A stretch of DNA of 64,000 nt from Streptomyces sp. NRRL F-5727 (GTDB lineage Bacteria; Actinomycetota; Actinomycetes; Streptomycetales; Streptomycetaceae). The position numbers were made by a program, and so were the translations under genes. Within the stretch, counting starts at the first letter, position 1; each line of letters starts with the position of its first letter. Of this stretch, positions 35,766 through 46,191 are shown one piece after another. Location: NCBI RefSeq assembly GCF_000719555.1, contig NZ_JOGX01000012.1, forward strand, positions 1 to 64,000. The letters run 5' to 3'. The notes below the pieces were generated by a model, which was given only the letters and a program-made list of their open reading frames with translations, made no database searches and was not told the DNA's origin.

Positions 35766-36572
35766 TCACATGCGGGAGACGTTCCGCTCGTAGACCAGGC
35801 GCAGGCCGATCAGCGTCAGCCAGGGCTCGTGCTCGTCGATCTCCCGGGAGTCCGGGAGGACCACCGGCGCCAGCCCGCCCGTGGCGATCACCGTGACGTC
35901 CGAGGGGTCGCCGTCCGGACCGACCAGCTCGCGCCGCATCCGCGCGACCACCCCGTCGACCTGGCCCACGTAGCCGAAGACGATGCCGGACTGCATCGCC
36001 TCCACCGTGTTCTTCCCGATCACGCTGCGCGGCCGGACCAGCTCGACCTTGCGGAGCATCGCGCCCTTCACGCCGAGCGCCTCGACCGAGATCTCGATGC
36101 CCGGGGCGATCGCGCCGCCCGCGTACTCGCCGCGCGCGGTGACCGCCTCGTACGTCGTCGCCGTGCCGAAGTCCACCACGATCGCCGGCCCGCCGTAGAG
36201 CTCCGCCGCCGCGACCGCGTTGACCACCCGGTCCGAGCCGACCTCCTTCGGGTTGTCCGTGAGGATCGGCACGCCCGTCTTCACGCCCGGCCCCACGAGG
36301 ACCGCCGGCACGTCCCCGTAGTAGCGGCGGGTCACCTCGCGCAGCTCGTGCAGGACCGAGGGGACCGTCGCGGCGATCGCGATGCCCTCGATGCCGTCGC
36401 TCAGCTCGGCGCCGAGCAGCGGGTGCATGCCCATCAGGCCCTGGAGCAGGACCGCCATCTCGTCGGCGGTCCTGCTGGGATCGGTGGAGATCCGCCAGTG
36501 CTCGACGATCTCCTCGCCGTCGAAGAGCCCGAGGACCGTGTGCGTGTTGCCGACGTTGATGGTGAGCAGCAT
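35766..36572 (-). CDS. coaX: Type III pantothenate kinase
   Basis: This 268-residue ASKHA kinase phosphorylates pantothenate, the first step of CoA synthesis. It shows INVGNTHTVLGLFDG (phosphate-1), GSDRVVNAVAA, VDFGTATTYEAV (phosphate-2) and GAIAPGIEISVEAL. It is the last gene of the operon; its ATG shares one base with the nadC stop (TGATG). Confidence 0.96.
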   Translation of the reverse strand: MLLTINVGNTHTVLGLFDGEEIVEHWRISTDPSRTADEMAVLLQGLMGMHPLLGAELSDGIEGIAIAATVPSVLHELREVTRRYYGDVPAVLVGPGVKTGVPILTDNPKEVGSDRVVNAVAAAELYGGPAIVVDFGTATTYEAVTARGEYAGGAIAPGIEISVEALGVKGAMLRKVELVRPRSVIGKNTVEAMQSGIVFGYVGQVDGVVARMRRELVGPDGDPSDVTVIATGGLAPVVLPDSREIDEHEPWLTLIGLRLVYERNVSRM

Positions 36573-37585
36573 CAGCCGCGCACCTCGCGCAGGTCGAGAC
36601 CGATGTCGAGGATCGGGGAGGAGTGCGTGAGGCCGCCGACCGCCAGGTAGTCCACGCCGGTCGCCGCGTACGCCGCCGCGTTCTCCAGGGTCAGCCGGCC
36701 GGAGGACTCCAGGACCGCGCGGCCGGCGACCAGGGTCACGGCCTCCTCGGTCTCGTCCGGGGTGAAGTTGTCCAGCAGGATCAGGTCGGCGCCCGCGTCG
36801 ATCACCTCGCGGACCTGGTGCATGGTGTCGACCTCGACCTCGATCGGCAGCTCGGGGAACGCCTCCCGGACGGCCTTGAACGCCTCGGCGACCCCGCCGG
36901 CCGCCACCACGTGGTTGTCCTTCACCAGGGCGGCGTCCGAGAGCGACATCCGGTGGTTGACGCCACCGCCGCAGCGGACCGCGTACTTCTCCAGGGCGCG
37001 CAGCCCCGGCGTCGTCTTGCGGGTGTCGCGGACCTTGGCCTTGGTGCCCGCCAGGGCGTCCGCCCACGCGCGCGTGGCGGTGGCGATGCCGGAGAGGCGG
37101 CACAGGATGTTCAGCGCGCTGCGCTCGCCGGTGAGCAGGTCGCGGGTGCGGGCGGTGACGCTGAGCAGCAGGTCGCCGGGCTCGACGCGCTCGCCGTCCT
37201 CGCGGTGCCGCTCGACCTCGAACTCCTCGGTGCAGACGATCGACAGGACCGCCTCCGCCACCCGCAGACCGGCGACCACGCCGGACTCGCGGGCCACGAA
37301 GTCCGCGGTCGCCACCGCGTCCTCGGGGACGGTCGCCACCGTCGTCACGTCCACGCCGCCGTCGAGGTCCTCGGCGATCGCCAGGTGGGCGATGTCCTCG
37401 ACCTGTACGGGGTCGAGGCCGGCGTCGGCGAGCAGCTGGGCGAGCGCGGGGTCGAGCCCGCACTCGTACTCCTCGGCGTCTCCGCAGCCGCAGCCGTCGC
37501 CGCAGCCGCCGGACTCCTCGTAGGAGCTGATCTGGATGAGAGGGACGTCCACGGGCTCGGGACGGGCTTCCTCGGGCGTGCTCAC
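36572..37585 (-). CDS. nadC: Nicotinate-nucleotide pyrophosphorylase (quinolinate PRTase)
   Basis: This 337-residue enzyme converts quinolinate and PRPP to nicotinate mononucleotide. The catalytic core includes NILCRLSGIATATRAWADAL, DTRKTTPGLRALEKYAVRCGGGVNHR and ILLDNFTPDE. It carries an extra N-terminal extension of about 45 residues with four close Cys (28, 32, 34 and 42; GGCGDGCGCGDAEEYEC), which suggests metal or redox binding absent from standard NadC. The GTG start overlaps the nadB stop (GTGA). Confidence 0.95.
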   Translation of the reverse strand: MSTPEEARPEPVDVPLIQISSYEESGGCGDGCGCGDAEEYECGLDPALAQLLADAGLDPVQVEDIAHLAIAEDLDGGVDVTTVATVPEDAVATADFVARESGVVAGLRVAEAVLSIVCTEEFEVERHREDGERVEPGDLLLSVTARTRDLLTGERSALNILCRLSGIATATRAWADALAGTKAKVRDTRKTTPGLRALEKYAVRCGGGVNHRMSLSDAALVKDNHVVAAGGVAEAFKAVREAFPELPIEVEVDTMHQVREVIDAGADLILLDNFTPDETEEAVTLVAGRAVLESSGRLTLENAAAYAATGVDYLAVGGLTHSSPILDIGLDLREVRG

Positions 37586-39273
37586 GGCTGCGGCTCCCTG
37601 GGGGCTTCGGGGGTTACGGGCGGAAAGTCCGCGGTCTCGGTGGTGCGCACCACCGGCCGGCGGTCGGGCGTGAGGCGGACGACCAGGTGGCGGCGCCACC
37701 GCTCGTCGTCCCGGTCCGGGCGGTCCTCACGCCAGTGGCAGCCGCGGGTCTCCTCGCGCGCCAGGGCGGCCGCGGTCAGGACCCGGGCCACGCAGAGCAG
37801 GTTGGTGGTCTCCCAGGCGTCGACGCCCGGCTCGGCCGCCTTGCGCTCCTCCTCGGCGTCCTGCCGGAGTGCTTCGAGGGCGTCGGCGGCGGCCGTCAGG
37901 GAGGCCGCCGAGCGCAGCACGCCCGCGTCCCGGGTCATCACCCGCTGGATCTCCCGGCGGACCTCGGGCGCGAGCAGCGTCAGCACCGTGCCCCGGGGCT
38001 CGGTGTGCGACACGCCCTCGCGGTGCGGGCCGTGCTCGGCGATGTCCGCGGCGATCCGCTCCGCGAAGACCAGGCCCTCCAGAAGCGAGTTCGAGGCGAG
38101 CCGGTTGGCGCCGTGCACGCCCGTGCAGGCGACCTCGCCGCACGCGTACAGGCCGGGGACGGTGGTGCGGCCGCGCAGGTCGGTGCGGACGCCGCCGGAG
38201 GCGTAGTGGGCGGCCGGGGCGACCGGGATCGGGTCGGTGACCGGGTCGATGCCGTGCGCCCGGCAGGCGGCCAGGATCGTCGGGAAGCGGTGCTCCCACA
38301 TGTCGGCGCCGAAGTGCCGGGCGTCCAGGTACATGTGCTCGGCGCCCTGCTGCTGCATGCGGCGGGTGATCGCCTTGGCGACGATGTCCCGGGGCGCCAG
38401 CTCGGCCAGCTCGTGCTGTCCGAGCATGAAGCGGACGCCGTCCGCGTCCACCAGGTGGGCGCCCTCGCCGCGTACCGCCTCGGAGACCAGCGGCTGCTGG
38501 CCCTCGGCGCCCGCGCCGAGGAAGAGCACGGTCGGGTGGAACTGGACGAACTCCAGGTCGGAGACCTCGGCGCCGGCGCGCAGCGCGAGGGCGACGCCGT
38601 CGCCGGTGGAGACGGACGGGTTGGTGGTGGCGGAGAAGACCTGCCCCATGCCGCCGGTGGCGAGGACCACGGCGGGGGCGCGGACGGCGCCGACGCCGTC
38701 GTGCTGGCCCTCGCCCATGACGTGCAGGGTGACGCCGGCCGTGCGGCCCTCGTCGTCCTTGAGGAGGTCGAGGACGAGCGCGTGCTCGATGGTGCGGACG
38801 CCCTGCTCCCGGATGGCCTCGACCAGCGCGCGGGAGATCTCGGCGCCGGTGGCGTCGCCGCCCGCGTGCGCGATCCGGCGGCGGTGGTGGCCGCCCTCGC
38901 GGGTGAGCGCGATCTCGCCGTCGTCGGTGCGGTCGAAGTCGGCGCCGGTGGCCATCAGACGGCGGACGGCGTCCGGGCCCTCGGTGACGAGGGCCCGGAC
39001 GGCCGGCTCGTCGCAGAGCCCGGCGCCGGCGACGAGGGTGTCGTCCAGGTGCTGACCGGGGGTGTCGCCCTCGCCGAGCGCGGCGGCGATGCCGCCCTGG
39101 GCCCAGCGGGTGGATCCGTCGTCCAGGTTGGCCTTGGTGACGACGACCGTACGGAGCCCGGCGGCGGTGCAGCGCAGGGCGGCCGTCAGACCGGCGACGC
39201 CGGAGCCGACCACGACCACGTCGGCGTCGATGGCCCAGCCCGGTTCGGGGGCGTGCAGCCGTATTCCGGTCAC
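37582..39273 (-). CDS. nadB: L-aspartate oxidase
   Basis: This 563-residue flavoprotein oxidises L-aspartate to iminoaspartate, feeding NadA. It has the FAD dinucleotide fold [16 protein letters not shown], the substrate-binding [15 protein letters not shown], the HPTVLF active region and the succinate-dehydrogenase-type C-terminal domain. GTG start, 4-bp overlap with panC. nadA is not in the operon. Confidence 0.96.
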   Translation of the reverse strand: MTGIRLHAPEPGWAIDADVVVVGSGVAGLTAALRCTAAGLRTVVVTKANLDDGSTRWAQGGIAAALGEGDTPGQHLDDTLVAGAGLCDEPAVRALVTEGPDAVRRLMATGADFDRTDDGEIALTREGGHHRRRIAHAGGDATGAEISRALVEAIREQGVRTIEHALVLDLLKDDEGRTAGVTLHVMGEGQHDGVGAVRAPAVVLATGGMGQVFSATTNPSVSTGDGVALALRAGAEVSDLEFVQFHPTVLFLGAGAEGQQPLVSEAVRGEGAHLVDADGVRFMLGQHELAELAPRDIVAKAITRRMQQQGAEHMYLDARHFGADMWEHRFPTILAACRAHGIDPVTDPIPVAPAAHYASGGVRTDLRGRTTVPGLYACGEVACTGVHGANRLASNSLLEGLVFAERIAADIAEHGPHREGVSHTEPRGTVLTLLAPEVRREIQRVMTRDAGVLRSAASLTAAADALEALRQDAEEERKAAEPGVDAWETTNLLCVARVLTAAALAREETRGCHWREDRPDRDDERWRRHLVVRLTPDRRPVVRTTETADFPPVTPEAPREPQP

Positions 39274-40343
39274 GAGGCGGCTCCCTGGGTGGGTCCGAAG
39301 GTCAGCGGGATGTTGTCGATGAGGCGGGTGGTGCCCACGCGCGCGGCGAGCGCGAGGATGGCCTCGCCCCGGTGGGTGTCCTCGACCTCGGTGAAGTCGG
39401 CCGGGTCGATCAGGGCCAGGTAGTCGAGGACCAGCGGCGGCTGCGCCTTCGCGGCCTCGTCGAGCACCGCCCGCGCCGCCGCCCGTACGGCCTCGGCTCC
39501 GGCGCCCTCGGCGGCCTGCGCGACGGCGTGGGTGTCGGCGGCGGCCCGGGCCTCGCCGAGCCGGGACAGCGCCTCGGCGCGGGTCTCGGCCCGCCCCTGG
39601 GCGCCGGGCAGGGCGAGGGCACGCGCGTGCAGCGCCTCCTGCGCGGCGAGCCGCTCGCGGGCGGCGAACAGGGCGCGGGACAGGGCCAGGGCGGTCTGCC
39701 GCTCGGAGGCCGACAGGTAGCGGTTGCGGCTCGACAGGGCGAGCCCGTCGGTCTCGCGGACCGTCGGGACGCCGACGATCTCGACCGGGAAGTTCAGGTC
39801 CGTCGTCATACGGCGGATGACGGCCAGCTGCTGGGCGTCCTTCTGGCCGAAGAAGGCCAGGTCGGGCCGGGTGAGGTGGAGCAGCTTGGCGACGACGGTG
39901 AGGACGCCGTCGAAGTGGCCGGGGCGGGAGGCGCCCTCCAGGCGGTCTCCCATGGGTCCGGCGGTGATCCGGACCTGCGGCTGCCCGCCGGGGTAGACCT
40001 CGTCGACGGAGGGGGCGAAGACGGCGCTCGCGCCGGCCGCGAAGGCCAGCTCCAGGTCGGCGTCGAGGGTGCGCGGGTAGCGGTCGAGGTCCTCGCCCGC
40101 CCCGAACTGGAGCGGGTTGACGAAGACGGTGACGACGACGAAGCCGTTCCTGCCGACCCGTTCGCGGGCGGCCCGGATCAGGGTGGCGTGGCCCTCGTGG
40201 AGGGCGCCCATGGTCATCACGACGGCGTTGTGCCCCGGCTTGCCGCCGAAGTGGGCGCGCACGTCCTCCAGGTCCTCGACGGTGGAGACCAGCTCCGCCG
40301 GCGCGTGCCGCGCGGGGCTCTTCGGGGTGGACGGGCGGCTCAT
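39270..40343 (-). CDS. panC: Pantothenate synthetase
   Basis: This enzyme joins pantoate and beta-alanine with ATP. The motifs are [16 protein letters not shown] (HxGH), [17 protein letters not shown] and [11 protein letters not shown] (KMSKS-like). At 357 residues it is longer than usual (about 280-330) because of an Ala/Arg/Glu-rich insertion at about residues 240-300, between the SSRN helix and the C-terminal strand. It overlaps its neighbours by 4 bp on each side. Confidence 0.96.
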   Translation of the reverse strand: MSRPSTPKSPARHAPAELVSTVEDLEDVRAHFGGKPGHNAVVMTMGALHEGHATLIRAARERVGRNGFVVVTVFVNPLQFGAGEDLDRYPRTLDADLELAFAAGASAVFAPSVDEVYPGGQPQVRITAGPMGDRLEGASRPGHFDGVLTVVAKLLHLTRPDLAFFGQKDAQQLAVIRRMTTDLNFPVEIVGVPTVRETDGLALSSRNRYLSASERQTALALSRALFAARERLAAQEALHARALALPGAQGRAETRAEALSRLGEARAAADTHAVAQAAEGAGAEAVRAAARAVLDEAAKAQPPLVLDYLALIDPADFTEVEDTHRGEAILALAARVGTTRLIDNIPLTFGPTQGAAS

Positions 40344-41299
40344 CGGTCGTCTCCTCGCGGCCCGTCGGCGGGGCCGGTCGTGTCGGCGGCGGGGTCGGCG
40401 GCGAGGACGCCCAGCAGGTCCTGGGCCAGCTCCGGCTTGAGCAGACCGTGCGCGAGCGCCCGGTCGGCGGTGGTGCGGGCCATCGCCAGATAGCCGGCGA
40501 CGGTGCCGGGCGCGTGCTTGCGGAGCTCGGCCACGTGGGCGGCGACGGTGCCGGCGTCGCCGCGGGCGACGGGGCCGGTCAGGGCCGCGTCGCCGGACCG
40601 CAGCGCGTTGTCGAGCGCGGCGCCCAGGAGGGGGCCGAGCATCCGGTCGGGGGCGGCGACGCCGGCCGTGCGGAGCAGCTCCATCGACTGGGCCACCAGG
40701 GTGACCAGGTGGTTCGCGCCGAGGGCGAGGGCCGCGTGGTAGAGCGGCCGGGCCTCCTCGGCGATCCACTCGGGCTCCCCGCCCATCTCGATGACCAGCG
40801 CCTCCGCGGCGAGCCGCAGCTCCTCGGGGGCGGTCACCCCGAAGGAGCAGCCGGCCAGCCGCTGGACGTCGACGGCGGTGCCCGTGAAGGTCATGGCCGG
40901 GTGCAGGGCCAGCGGGAGGGCGCCCGCGCGGCGGGCCGGGTCCAGGACCCGGGCGCCGTACCGGCCCGAGGTGTGGACGATCAGCTGGCCGGGCCGGATC
41001 GCCCCGGTCCCGGCGAGGCCCTCGACGAGGCCCGGGAGGGCGTCGTCCGGGACGGTGAGCAGGACGAGGTCGGCGAGGGCGAGCACGCGCGCGGGCTCCA
41101 CCACCGGCACGTCCGGCAGCAGCTCGGCGGCGCGGCGCCGGGAGGCGTCGGAGACCGCGGAGACGGCGACGGGGCGGTGCCCGGCGAGCCGGAGGGAGGC
41201 GGCGAGGGCGGGGCCGACGCGGCCGGCGCCGACGACTCCGACGGTGAGCCGGGCGGGCCGGTCCTCGGCCCTGGGCTCTGGCGCTGCTGGTGCGTTCAC
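40340..41299 (-). CDS. Rossmann/DUF2520 oxidoreductase, candidate ketopantoate reductase
   Basis: This 319-residue NAD(P)-binding protein has an N-terminal Rossmann motif ([22 protein letters not shown]) and a C-terminal DUF2520 helical domain ([29 protein letters not shown]). It is related in build to ketopantoate and pyrroline-carboxylate reductases. It is the first gene of the panC-nadB-nadC-coaX operon. The alternative ketopantoate reductase PanG of Francisella, encoded beside panC, is from memory a relative. A role in pantoate supply is therefore likely but inferred. GTG start. Confidence 0.85.
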   Translation of the reverse strand: MNAPAAPEPRAEDRPARLTVGVVGAGRVGPALAASLRLAGHRPVAVSAVSDASRRRAAELLPDVPVVEPARVLALADLVLLTVPDDALPGLVEGLAGTGAIRPGQLIVHTSGRYGARVLDPARRAGALPLALHPAMTFTGTAVDVQRLAGCSFGVTAPEELRLAAEALVIEMGGEPEWIAEEARPLYHAALALGANHLVTLVAQSMELLRTAGVAAPDRMLGPLLGAALDNALRSGDAALTGPVARGDAGTVAAHVAELRKHAPGTVAGYLAMARTTADRALAHGLLKPELAQDLLGVLAADPAADTTGPADGPRGDDR

Positions 41300-41436
41300 G
41301 GTGGTACGGGCCTTCCGTTCCAGTCCTCGGCGGGTACCGGACGATTTCTCGCCATGCTACGCCAGCGTTTCGTCCCTCCCCCCGGCCGCCCGAAACCCGG
41401 AGGCGGGGGTGCCGGTGGCGGTGTGATGATCTCCCC

Positions 41437-42648
41437 ATGGACAGGGAAGAGCTGCCACCGGAGACGCCCGGTGAGGTGACCGGCGGGACCGCTGCGGAGG
41501 CGCCCGACGAGGGTGCGGCACGGCGCTACCGGGCCCGGGTGTGGGGCGGGGCCGCGCGCTCGCTGTGGCGCCCTTCCGTGGACGGCACGGTCGGCGGGCG
41601 GCTGCGCGAGCTCGCCGACTGGACGGACGCGGCGGGCCTCGCGGACGCGGACCTCGACGCGTACGGCGACGGTCTCGTGGAGGCCCTGGAGGAGCGGGTC
41701 GCCGAGGAGCTGGGCATGCCCGCCGCGGTCTTCTTCCCCACCGGGACCATGGCCCAGCAGGTGGCGCTGCGCTGCTGGGCCGGACGCACCGGCAACCCGG
41801 TCGTCGCCCTCCACCCGCTGGCCCACCCCGAGGTCCACGAGGACGACGCCTTCAGGACCGTGTCGGGGCTGCGCACGGTCCACCCGACGGACGCGCCCCG
41901 GCTGCCGACGGCCGAGGAGGTACGGGACCACCCGGAGCCCTTCGGGACGCTGATGCTGGAGCTGCCGCTGCGGGACGCGGGCTTCGTGCTGCCGTCCTGG
42001 GAGGAGCTGACCGCGACGGTCGAGGCGGCCCGGGAGCGGGAGGCGGTGGTCCACTTCGACGGCGCCCGGCTCTGGGAGTCGGCGACGCACTTCGGGCGTC
42101 CGCTCGCGGAGATCGCCGGGCTCGCGGACAGCGTGTACGTCTCGTTCTACAAGTCCCTCGACGGTCTGTCCGGGGCGGTGCTCGCCGGGCCCGAGGACCT
42201 GGTGGAGGAGGCCAGGGTCTGGCTCCACCGGTACGGGGGCCTGCTCTTCCAGCAGTACCCGGCCGCCCTCGCCGTGCTGCGCGGCCTGGACACCGAGCTG
42301 CCCCGGCTGCCGTCGTACGTGGCCCACGCGCGCGTGGTGGCCGGCGCGCTGGGCGACGCGCTCGCGGAGGAGGGCGGTCCCGGCTGGTTCCGGGTCCATC
42401 CGGAGGTGCCGCACACCCACCAGTTCCAGGTGTGGCTGCCCTACGAGCCGGACGTCTTGACGGCGGCCTCGCTGGCGCTGACCGAGCGGACCGGGACCTG
42501 CCTCTTCCGCCGCTGGTTCTCGCCGGGCGCGGGCGGTCCGCCGGGGGTCGCCGTCACCGAGGTGACGGTGGCCGCGCCGGGCCTGGAGTGGACGGCCGAG
42601 GACGTCAGGAAGGCCGTACGGGACTTCCTGGCGCTCGTCCGCGGCTGA
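41437..42648 (+). CDS. Threonine aldolase/beta-eliminating lyase family PLP enzyme
   Basis: This 403-residue fold-type I PLP enzyme has the low-specificity threonine aldolase layout: [32 protein letters not shown] and the Schiff-base Lys239 in [16 protein letters not shown]. It would cleave beta-hydroxy amino acids such as threonine or another substrate. The N-terminal 25 residues are acidic and not conserved. GATGAT 6 nt before the ATG suggests a leaderless mRNA. It is divergent from the cofactor operon. Confidence 0.9.
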   Translation: MDREELPPETPGEVTGGTAAEAPDEGAARRYRARVWGGAARSLWRPSVDGTVGGRLRELADWTDAAGLADADLDAYGDGLVEALEERVAEELGMPAAVFFPTGTMAQQVALRCWAGRTGNPVVALHPLAHPEVHEDDAFRTVSGLRTVHPTDAPRLPTAEEVRDHPEPFGTLMLELPLRDAGFVLPSWEELTATVEAAREREAVVHFDGARLWESATHFGRPLAEIAGLADSVYVSFYKSLDGLSGAVLAGPEDLVEEARVWLHRYGGLLFQQYPAALAVLRGLDTELPRLPSYVAHARVVAGALGDALAEEGGPGWFRVHPEVPHTHQFQVWLPYEPDVLTAASLALTERTGTCLFRRWFSPGAGGPPGVAVTEVTVAAPGLEWTAEDVRKAVRDFLALVRG

Positions 42649-42749
42649 GCTCCGCCTGCTCGTCCCCAGCCGGGCGCGCCTGCCCTTTCCGCGGCCGGGC
42701 GCTCCGCGTGCGCGTCCGCGGCGGGGCGCTCCGCTTCGGGCGGGGGCTC

Positions 42750-42959
42750 TCAGCGGCGTCCGAGGCGTGCCGCGGCCCGGGACAGGGCGGCGCGGAGGCG
42801 GCCGGTCGCGGGACGGCCGGCCACCACCCGCTCGAAGCGGCGGCGGTCGCGCAGCTCACGCAGCACGGCCAGGTCGTGGGTGCCGGGGGCGGGCGGCGCG
42901 GGCTCGCCGTGCCGCGCGGCCCGGTAGCTGTCGAAGAGGTGCTGCTGCAGCGCGTCCAT
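42750..42959 (-). CDS. Small basic protein of unknown function (69 residues)
   Basis: This is a short basic, helix-rich protein (MDALQQHLFDSYRAARHGEP...HDLAVLRELRDRRRFERVV) without a membrane span. It has a good ribosome site (AGGGTGA). It is divergent from the ArsR-type regulator, with a perfect operator palindrome between them, so it is probably that regulator's target. Confidence 0.7.
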   Translation of the reverse strand: MDALQQHLFDSYRAARHGEPAPPAPGTHDLAVLRELRDRRRFERVVAGRPATGRLRAALSRAAARLGRR

Positions 42960-42997
42960 GGGCTCACCCTGGGGCCGGGTCCGGCGGGCCCGCGCCT

Positions 42998-43020
42998 CGA
43001 TTGACGGGCCTCGTCAATCG
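42998..43020. promoter_or_regulatory. Perfect 9-5-9 operator palindrome
   Basis: CGATTGACG (42998-43006) and CGTCAATCG (43012-43020) are exact reverse complements around GGCCT. Each arm contains TTGAC, so the operator may double as the -35 region for both divergent genes. Confidence 0.75.
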
Positions 43021-43065
43021 GAGCGACGGGCTCCCGGGTGCGTCCCGCACCATGGGGGCGTGAGC

Positions 43066-44151
43066 GTGACCATCGACATCACCGGAGTGCCGGCCGAGCG
43101 GATCGTCTTCTGCCCCTCGCCGCTGGCCGAGCTCGGCAACGCCGTCCACGTCCTGGCGGAGCCCGGCCACCATCCCGGCCACCACGCGTGGGCGACGGCG
43201 ACCGCCGCCGCGCTCGAACCGGGCCTCGCGGACCGGCTCCTGGAGGCCGACTTCATGTGGCGGTCGACGCGCTCCGACTTCCTGCTGCCCGCCCGGCCCC
43301 GGGAGACCCTGGCCGAGGAGCTCGACGACCTGGACCGGATGGACGACGAGACCTTCGTCGGCGCCGCCCTGGAGATCTCCTGCAGCCCCCTCTACGCCCG
43401 GGGCGGCATACCGTCCCCGCTGGTCGACGAGCGCTCCCGGCGGCGGGCCCTGGACCTGGCCGCCGCGCGCGGCCCGCGCCAGGCCGCGTTCGCGGAGCGG
43501 ATGATCGCCGCGCCCACCGCCACGCGCGCGTGGATCCGGCGGCTCCTGGAGGACTGCGACGAGGCGTTCTTCGCCGACGCCTGGCGGCGGATCCGGGTGC
43601 AGCTGGCCGCCGACGCCCGCCACAAGACGGAGCTGATGCGCCACAAGGGGCTGGCCGAGGCGCTGGCGGACGCCTCGCGGGCGCTGACCCTGGAGGAGGA
43701 CGGGGACGGCACCCGGATCGTGGTCGACAAGCTGATGGAGGCCCGGGCGGACGCGCGGGCCGGGGCGCTGACCCTGGTCCCGAGCGCCTTCGGCCGGCCG
43801 CACCTCATCGCCCTGTACTCGCCGGGCTGGCAGCCGGTGATCATGTACCCGGCGGCGAGCCGCGAGGTCGGCGGCCTGGAGACGGTGGAGACGGTACGGC
43901 TCCGGCTGGAGGCGCTCGCGCACCCGGTGCGGATGCGGATGTGCCGCAGCCTGGCGCGCGGTCCGTACTCGACGAGCGAGCTGGCCGACGCGTACGGCAT
44001 CACCGCCCCCGAGGTCTCCCGCCACCTCGCCGTCCTGCGCAGGGCGGGCCTGCTGACCACCCGCCGCCGCGGCCGGTACGTCCTGCACCAGCTCGACTTC
44101 TCGGTCGTCGCCCGCCTGGGCAGCGACTTCCTGGAGTCGGTGCTGCGCTGA
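43066..44151 (+). CDS. ArsR-type regulator with long N-terminal (DUF5937-like) domain
   Basis: This protein of about 361 residues has an N-terminal domain of about 250 residues (CPSPLAELGNAVHVLAEPGHHP...) typical of the DUF5937 group. A C-terminal ArsR winged helix follows (RLEALAHPVRMRMCRSLARGPYSTSELADAYGITAPEVSRHLAVLRRAGLL). It probably represses itself and the small divergent gene at the 9-5-9 palindrome. GTG 43066 has GGGGG at a good distance; GTG 43060 is the alternative. Confidence 0.9.
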   Translation: MTIDITGVPAERIVFCPSPLAELGNAVHVLAEPGHHPGHHAWATATAAALEPGLADRLLEADFMWRSTRSDFLLPARPRETLAEELDDLDRMDDETFVGAALEISCSPLYARGGIPSPLVDERSRRRALDLAAARGPRQAAFAERMIAAPTATRAWIRRLLEDCDEAFFADAWRRIRVQLAADARHKTELMRHKGLAEALADASRALTLEEDGDGTRIVVDKLMEARADARAGALTLVPSAFGRPHLIALYSPGWQPVIMYPAASREVGGLETVETVRLRLEALAHPVRMRMCRSLARGPYSTSELADAYGITAPEVSRHLAVLRRAGLLTTRRRGRYVLHQLDFSVVARLGSDFLESVLR

Positions 44152-44168
44152 GCCGCCGGGCGCTCAGC
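44147..44168. terminator. Hairpin shared by two convergent stop codons
   Basis: GCTGAGC (44147-44153) and GCTCAGC (44162-44168) with an 8-nt loop contain the TGA of the ArsR gene and the TGA of the response-regulator gene on the other strand. Confidence 0.55.
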
Positions 44169-44838
44169 CCTTGGCGCCGCCGGCGCGGACCAGGCCCGTC
44201 TCGTACGCGAGGACGACGACCTGGACGCGGTCGCGCAGGCCCAGCTTGGTGAGGATGCGGCCCACATGCGTCTTGACCGTCGCCTCGGAGAGGACCAGCC
44301 GGGCGGCGATCTCGCCGTTGGAGAGGCCCTGGGCGACGAGGAGCATGACCTCCCGCTCCCGCTCGGTCAGCTTCTCCACCTCGCGGTGCTCCGGCTCGCG
44401 GCCGGAGGACGGCAGCATCGGGGAGAAGCGGTCGAGGAGGCGGCGGGTGGTCGAGGGGGCGACCACGGCGTCGCCGCTGTGCACCGAGCGGATCGCGCCG
44501 AGCAGCTCGGCCGGGGGCACGTCCTTCAGCATGAAGCCGCTCGCGCCCGCCTTCAGGCCGGAGAAGGCGTACTCGTCGAGGTCGAAGGTGGTCAGGATGA
44601 GCACCTTCGGGGCGTCGGGGGCGGCACAGATCCGGCGGGTCGCCTCCACCCCGTCGAGGCGCGGCATCCGGACGTCCATGAGGACCACGTCGACCTTGGT
44701 GGCCCGCAGCACCTCCAGGGCCTCCGCCCCGTCGCCCGCCTCCGCCACGACCTCCATGTCCGGCTGGGCGGCCAGCACCATGCGGAAACCGGTACGGAGC
44801 AGCACCTGGTCGTCGACGAGCATCACACGGATGGACAT
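44164..44838 (-). CDS. NarL/LuxR-class response regulator
   Basis: This 224-residue regulator has a receiver domain with phospho-acceptor Asp55 ([13 protein letters not shown]) and Lys in FMLKDVPP. The C-terminal LuxR helix-turn-helix reads [40 protein letters not shown]. It pairs with the kinase gene just upstream; the stimulus and targets are unknown. Confidence 0.94.
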   Translation of the reverse strand: MSIRVMLVDDQVLLRTGFRMVLAAQPDMEVVAEAGDGAEALEVLRATKVDVVLMDVRMPRLDGVEATRRICAAPDAPKVLILTTFDLDEYAFSGLKAGASGFMLKDVPPAELLGAIRSVHSGDAVVAPSTTRRLLDRFSPMLPSSGREPEHREVEKLTEREREVMLLVAQGLSNGEIAARLVLSEATVKTHVGRILTKLGLRDRVQVVVLAYETGLVRAGGAKG

Positions 44839-44892
44839 GGGGTTCCTTCGGTGGGTGGGGACGGGCGCGGTGGGTGCGGGCGGGTCAGGCTC

Positions 44893-46095
44893 TCAGTGTG
44901 CGGGCTTGAGCGGCAGCAGGGCGCTGATCCGGAAACCGCCGCCGGGGCGCGGGCCCGCGTCCAGGGTGCCGCCCACCATGCCGACCCGCTCCCGCATGCC
45001 GATGAGGCCGTGGCCGGCGCCGTCGGCGCCGCCGTCCTCGTACATCTCCTGGGGGGCGCCCCGGCCGTCGTCCTCGACGAGCAGGCCGAGGCCGTCGTCG
45101 AAGTAGACGAGCCGGACGCTGGCGCCGGCGTCGGGGCCGCCGTGCTTGCGGGTGTTGGTGAGGGCTTCCTGGACGATCCGGTAGGCGGTCAGGCCGACGC
45201 CGGTGGGCAGCTCGCGCGGGGTGCCCTCGACGGTGAGGTCGACGGTCAGGCCGGCGCCCCTCACCTGCTCGACCAGCTCCTCGATCTGCTCCACGTCGGG
45301 CTGCGGCACGTACTCCCCCGCCTCCTGGTGCTCACCGGTGCGCAGGATGCCGAGCAGCCGGCGCATCTCGGCGAGCGCCTGCCGGCCGGTGGTGGAGATG
45401 GTCTCCAGGGCCTGCTTGGCGGTCTCCGGGGAGGAGTCCATGACGTAGGCGGCGCCGTCGGCCTGCACCACCATCACCGAGACGTTGTGCGCGACGACGT
45501 CGTGCAGCTCGCGGGCGATCCGGGCCCGCTCGGCGGCGACCGCGACCTTGGCCTGCGCCTCCCGCTCCCGCTCCAGCCGGGCGGCCTTCTCCTCCAGCTG
45601 CGCGAAGTAGGCGCGGCGGGTGCGGAGCGAGTCGCCGAGGACCCAGGCGAGGGCGAACGGCACGGCCATGATCACCGTGAAGAAGACCCGGGCGGGCACC
45701 GAGACGCTCTCCTCCAGCGGCCAGCGCAGCTGGGAGAGCGGGGCCGCGAAGAGTCCGCCGACGAGGGCGAGCCGGGAGGCCCAGCGGGGTCCGTCGTGGG
45801 CGGCGACGGTGAAGATGATGACGAGCATGGCGAAGTCCGCCATGAAGGGCTCGACGTCGAGGACCAGCTGGACGACGCCGAGGGCGACGGCCAGGACGAG
45901 CATCCGCTCGGGCGCCTTCCGCCGCAGGGCCACGACCAGGGAGAAGAGCGTGGCGACCACCCCGTAGCGGGCGGAGTGGTCGAGGGACGGGGTCATCGAC
46001 CCGATCCACAGCGCGGAGAGCCCGAGGAGGACGACGGCCCAGAAGACGTCGACGCCCGTCGGGTGACTGCGGATGAAGTCGTAGAGGCGCTGCAC
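44893..46095 (-). CDS. Sensor histidine kinase (HisKA_3/NarL type)
   Basis: This 400-residue membrane kinase has about six spans in its first 165 residues and almost no external loop, so it probably senses the membrane itself. A coiled-coil, the HisKA_3 motif [19 protein letters not shown] and an HATPase domain ([17 protein letters not shown] and [16 protein letters not shown]) follow. The GTG at 46095 follows TACTCT (46103-46108) by 7 nt, suggesting a leaderless mRNA. Confidence 0.93.
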   Translation of the reverse strand: MQRLYDFIRSHPTGVDVFWAVVLLGLSALWIGSMTPSLDHSARYGVVATLFSLVVALRRKAPERMLVLAVALGVVQLVLDVEPFMADFAMLVIIFTVAAHDGPRWASRLALVGGLFAAPLSQLRWPLEESVSVPARVFFTVIMAVPFALAWVLGDSLRTRRAYFAQLEEKAARLEREREAQAKVAVAAERARIARELHDVVAHNVSVMVVQADGAAYVMDSSPETAKQALETISTTGRQALAEMRRLLGILRTGEHQEAGEYVPQPDVEQIEELVEQVRGAGLTVDLTVEGTPRELPTGVGLTAYRIVQEALTNTRKHGGPDAGASVRLVYFDDGLGLLVEDDGRGAPQEMYEDGGADGAGHGLIGMRERVGMVGGTLDAGPRPGGGFRISALLPLKPAH

Positions 46096-46191
46096 GTAAC
46101 CCAGAGTAGGGAACGTGTGCGGGCGGGGGATCAACCGTGCGGTCGATCCTGGCGGCGGGACCCGTACGCCCCGGGGTGGAGACTGGGGCGC

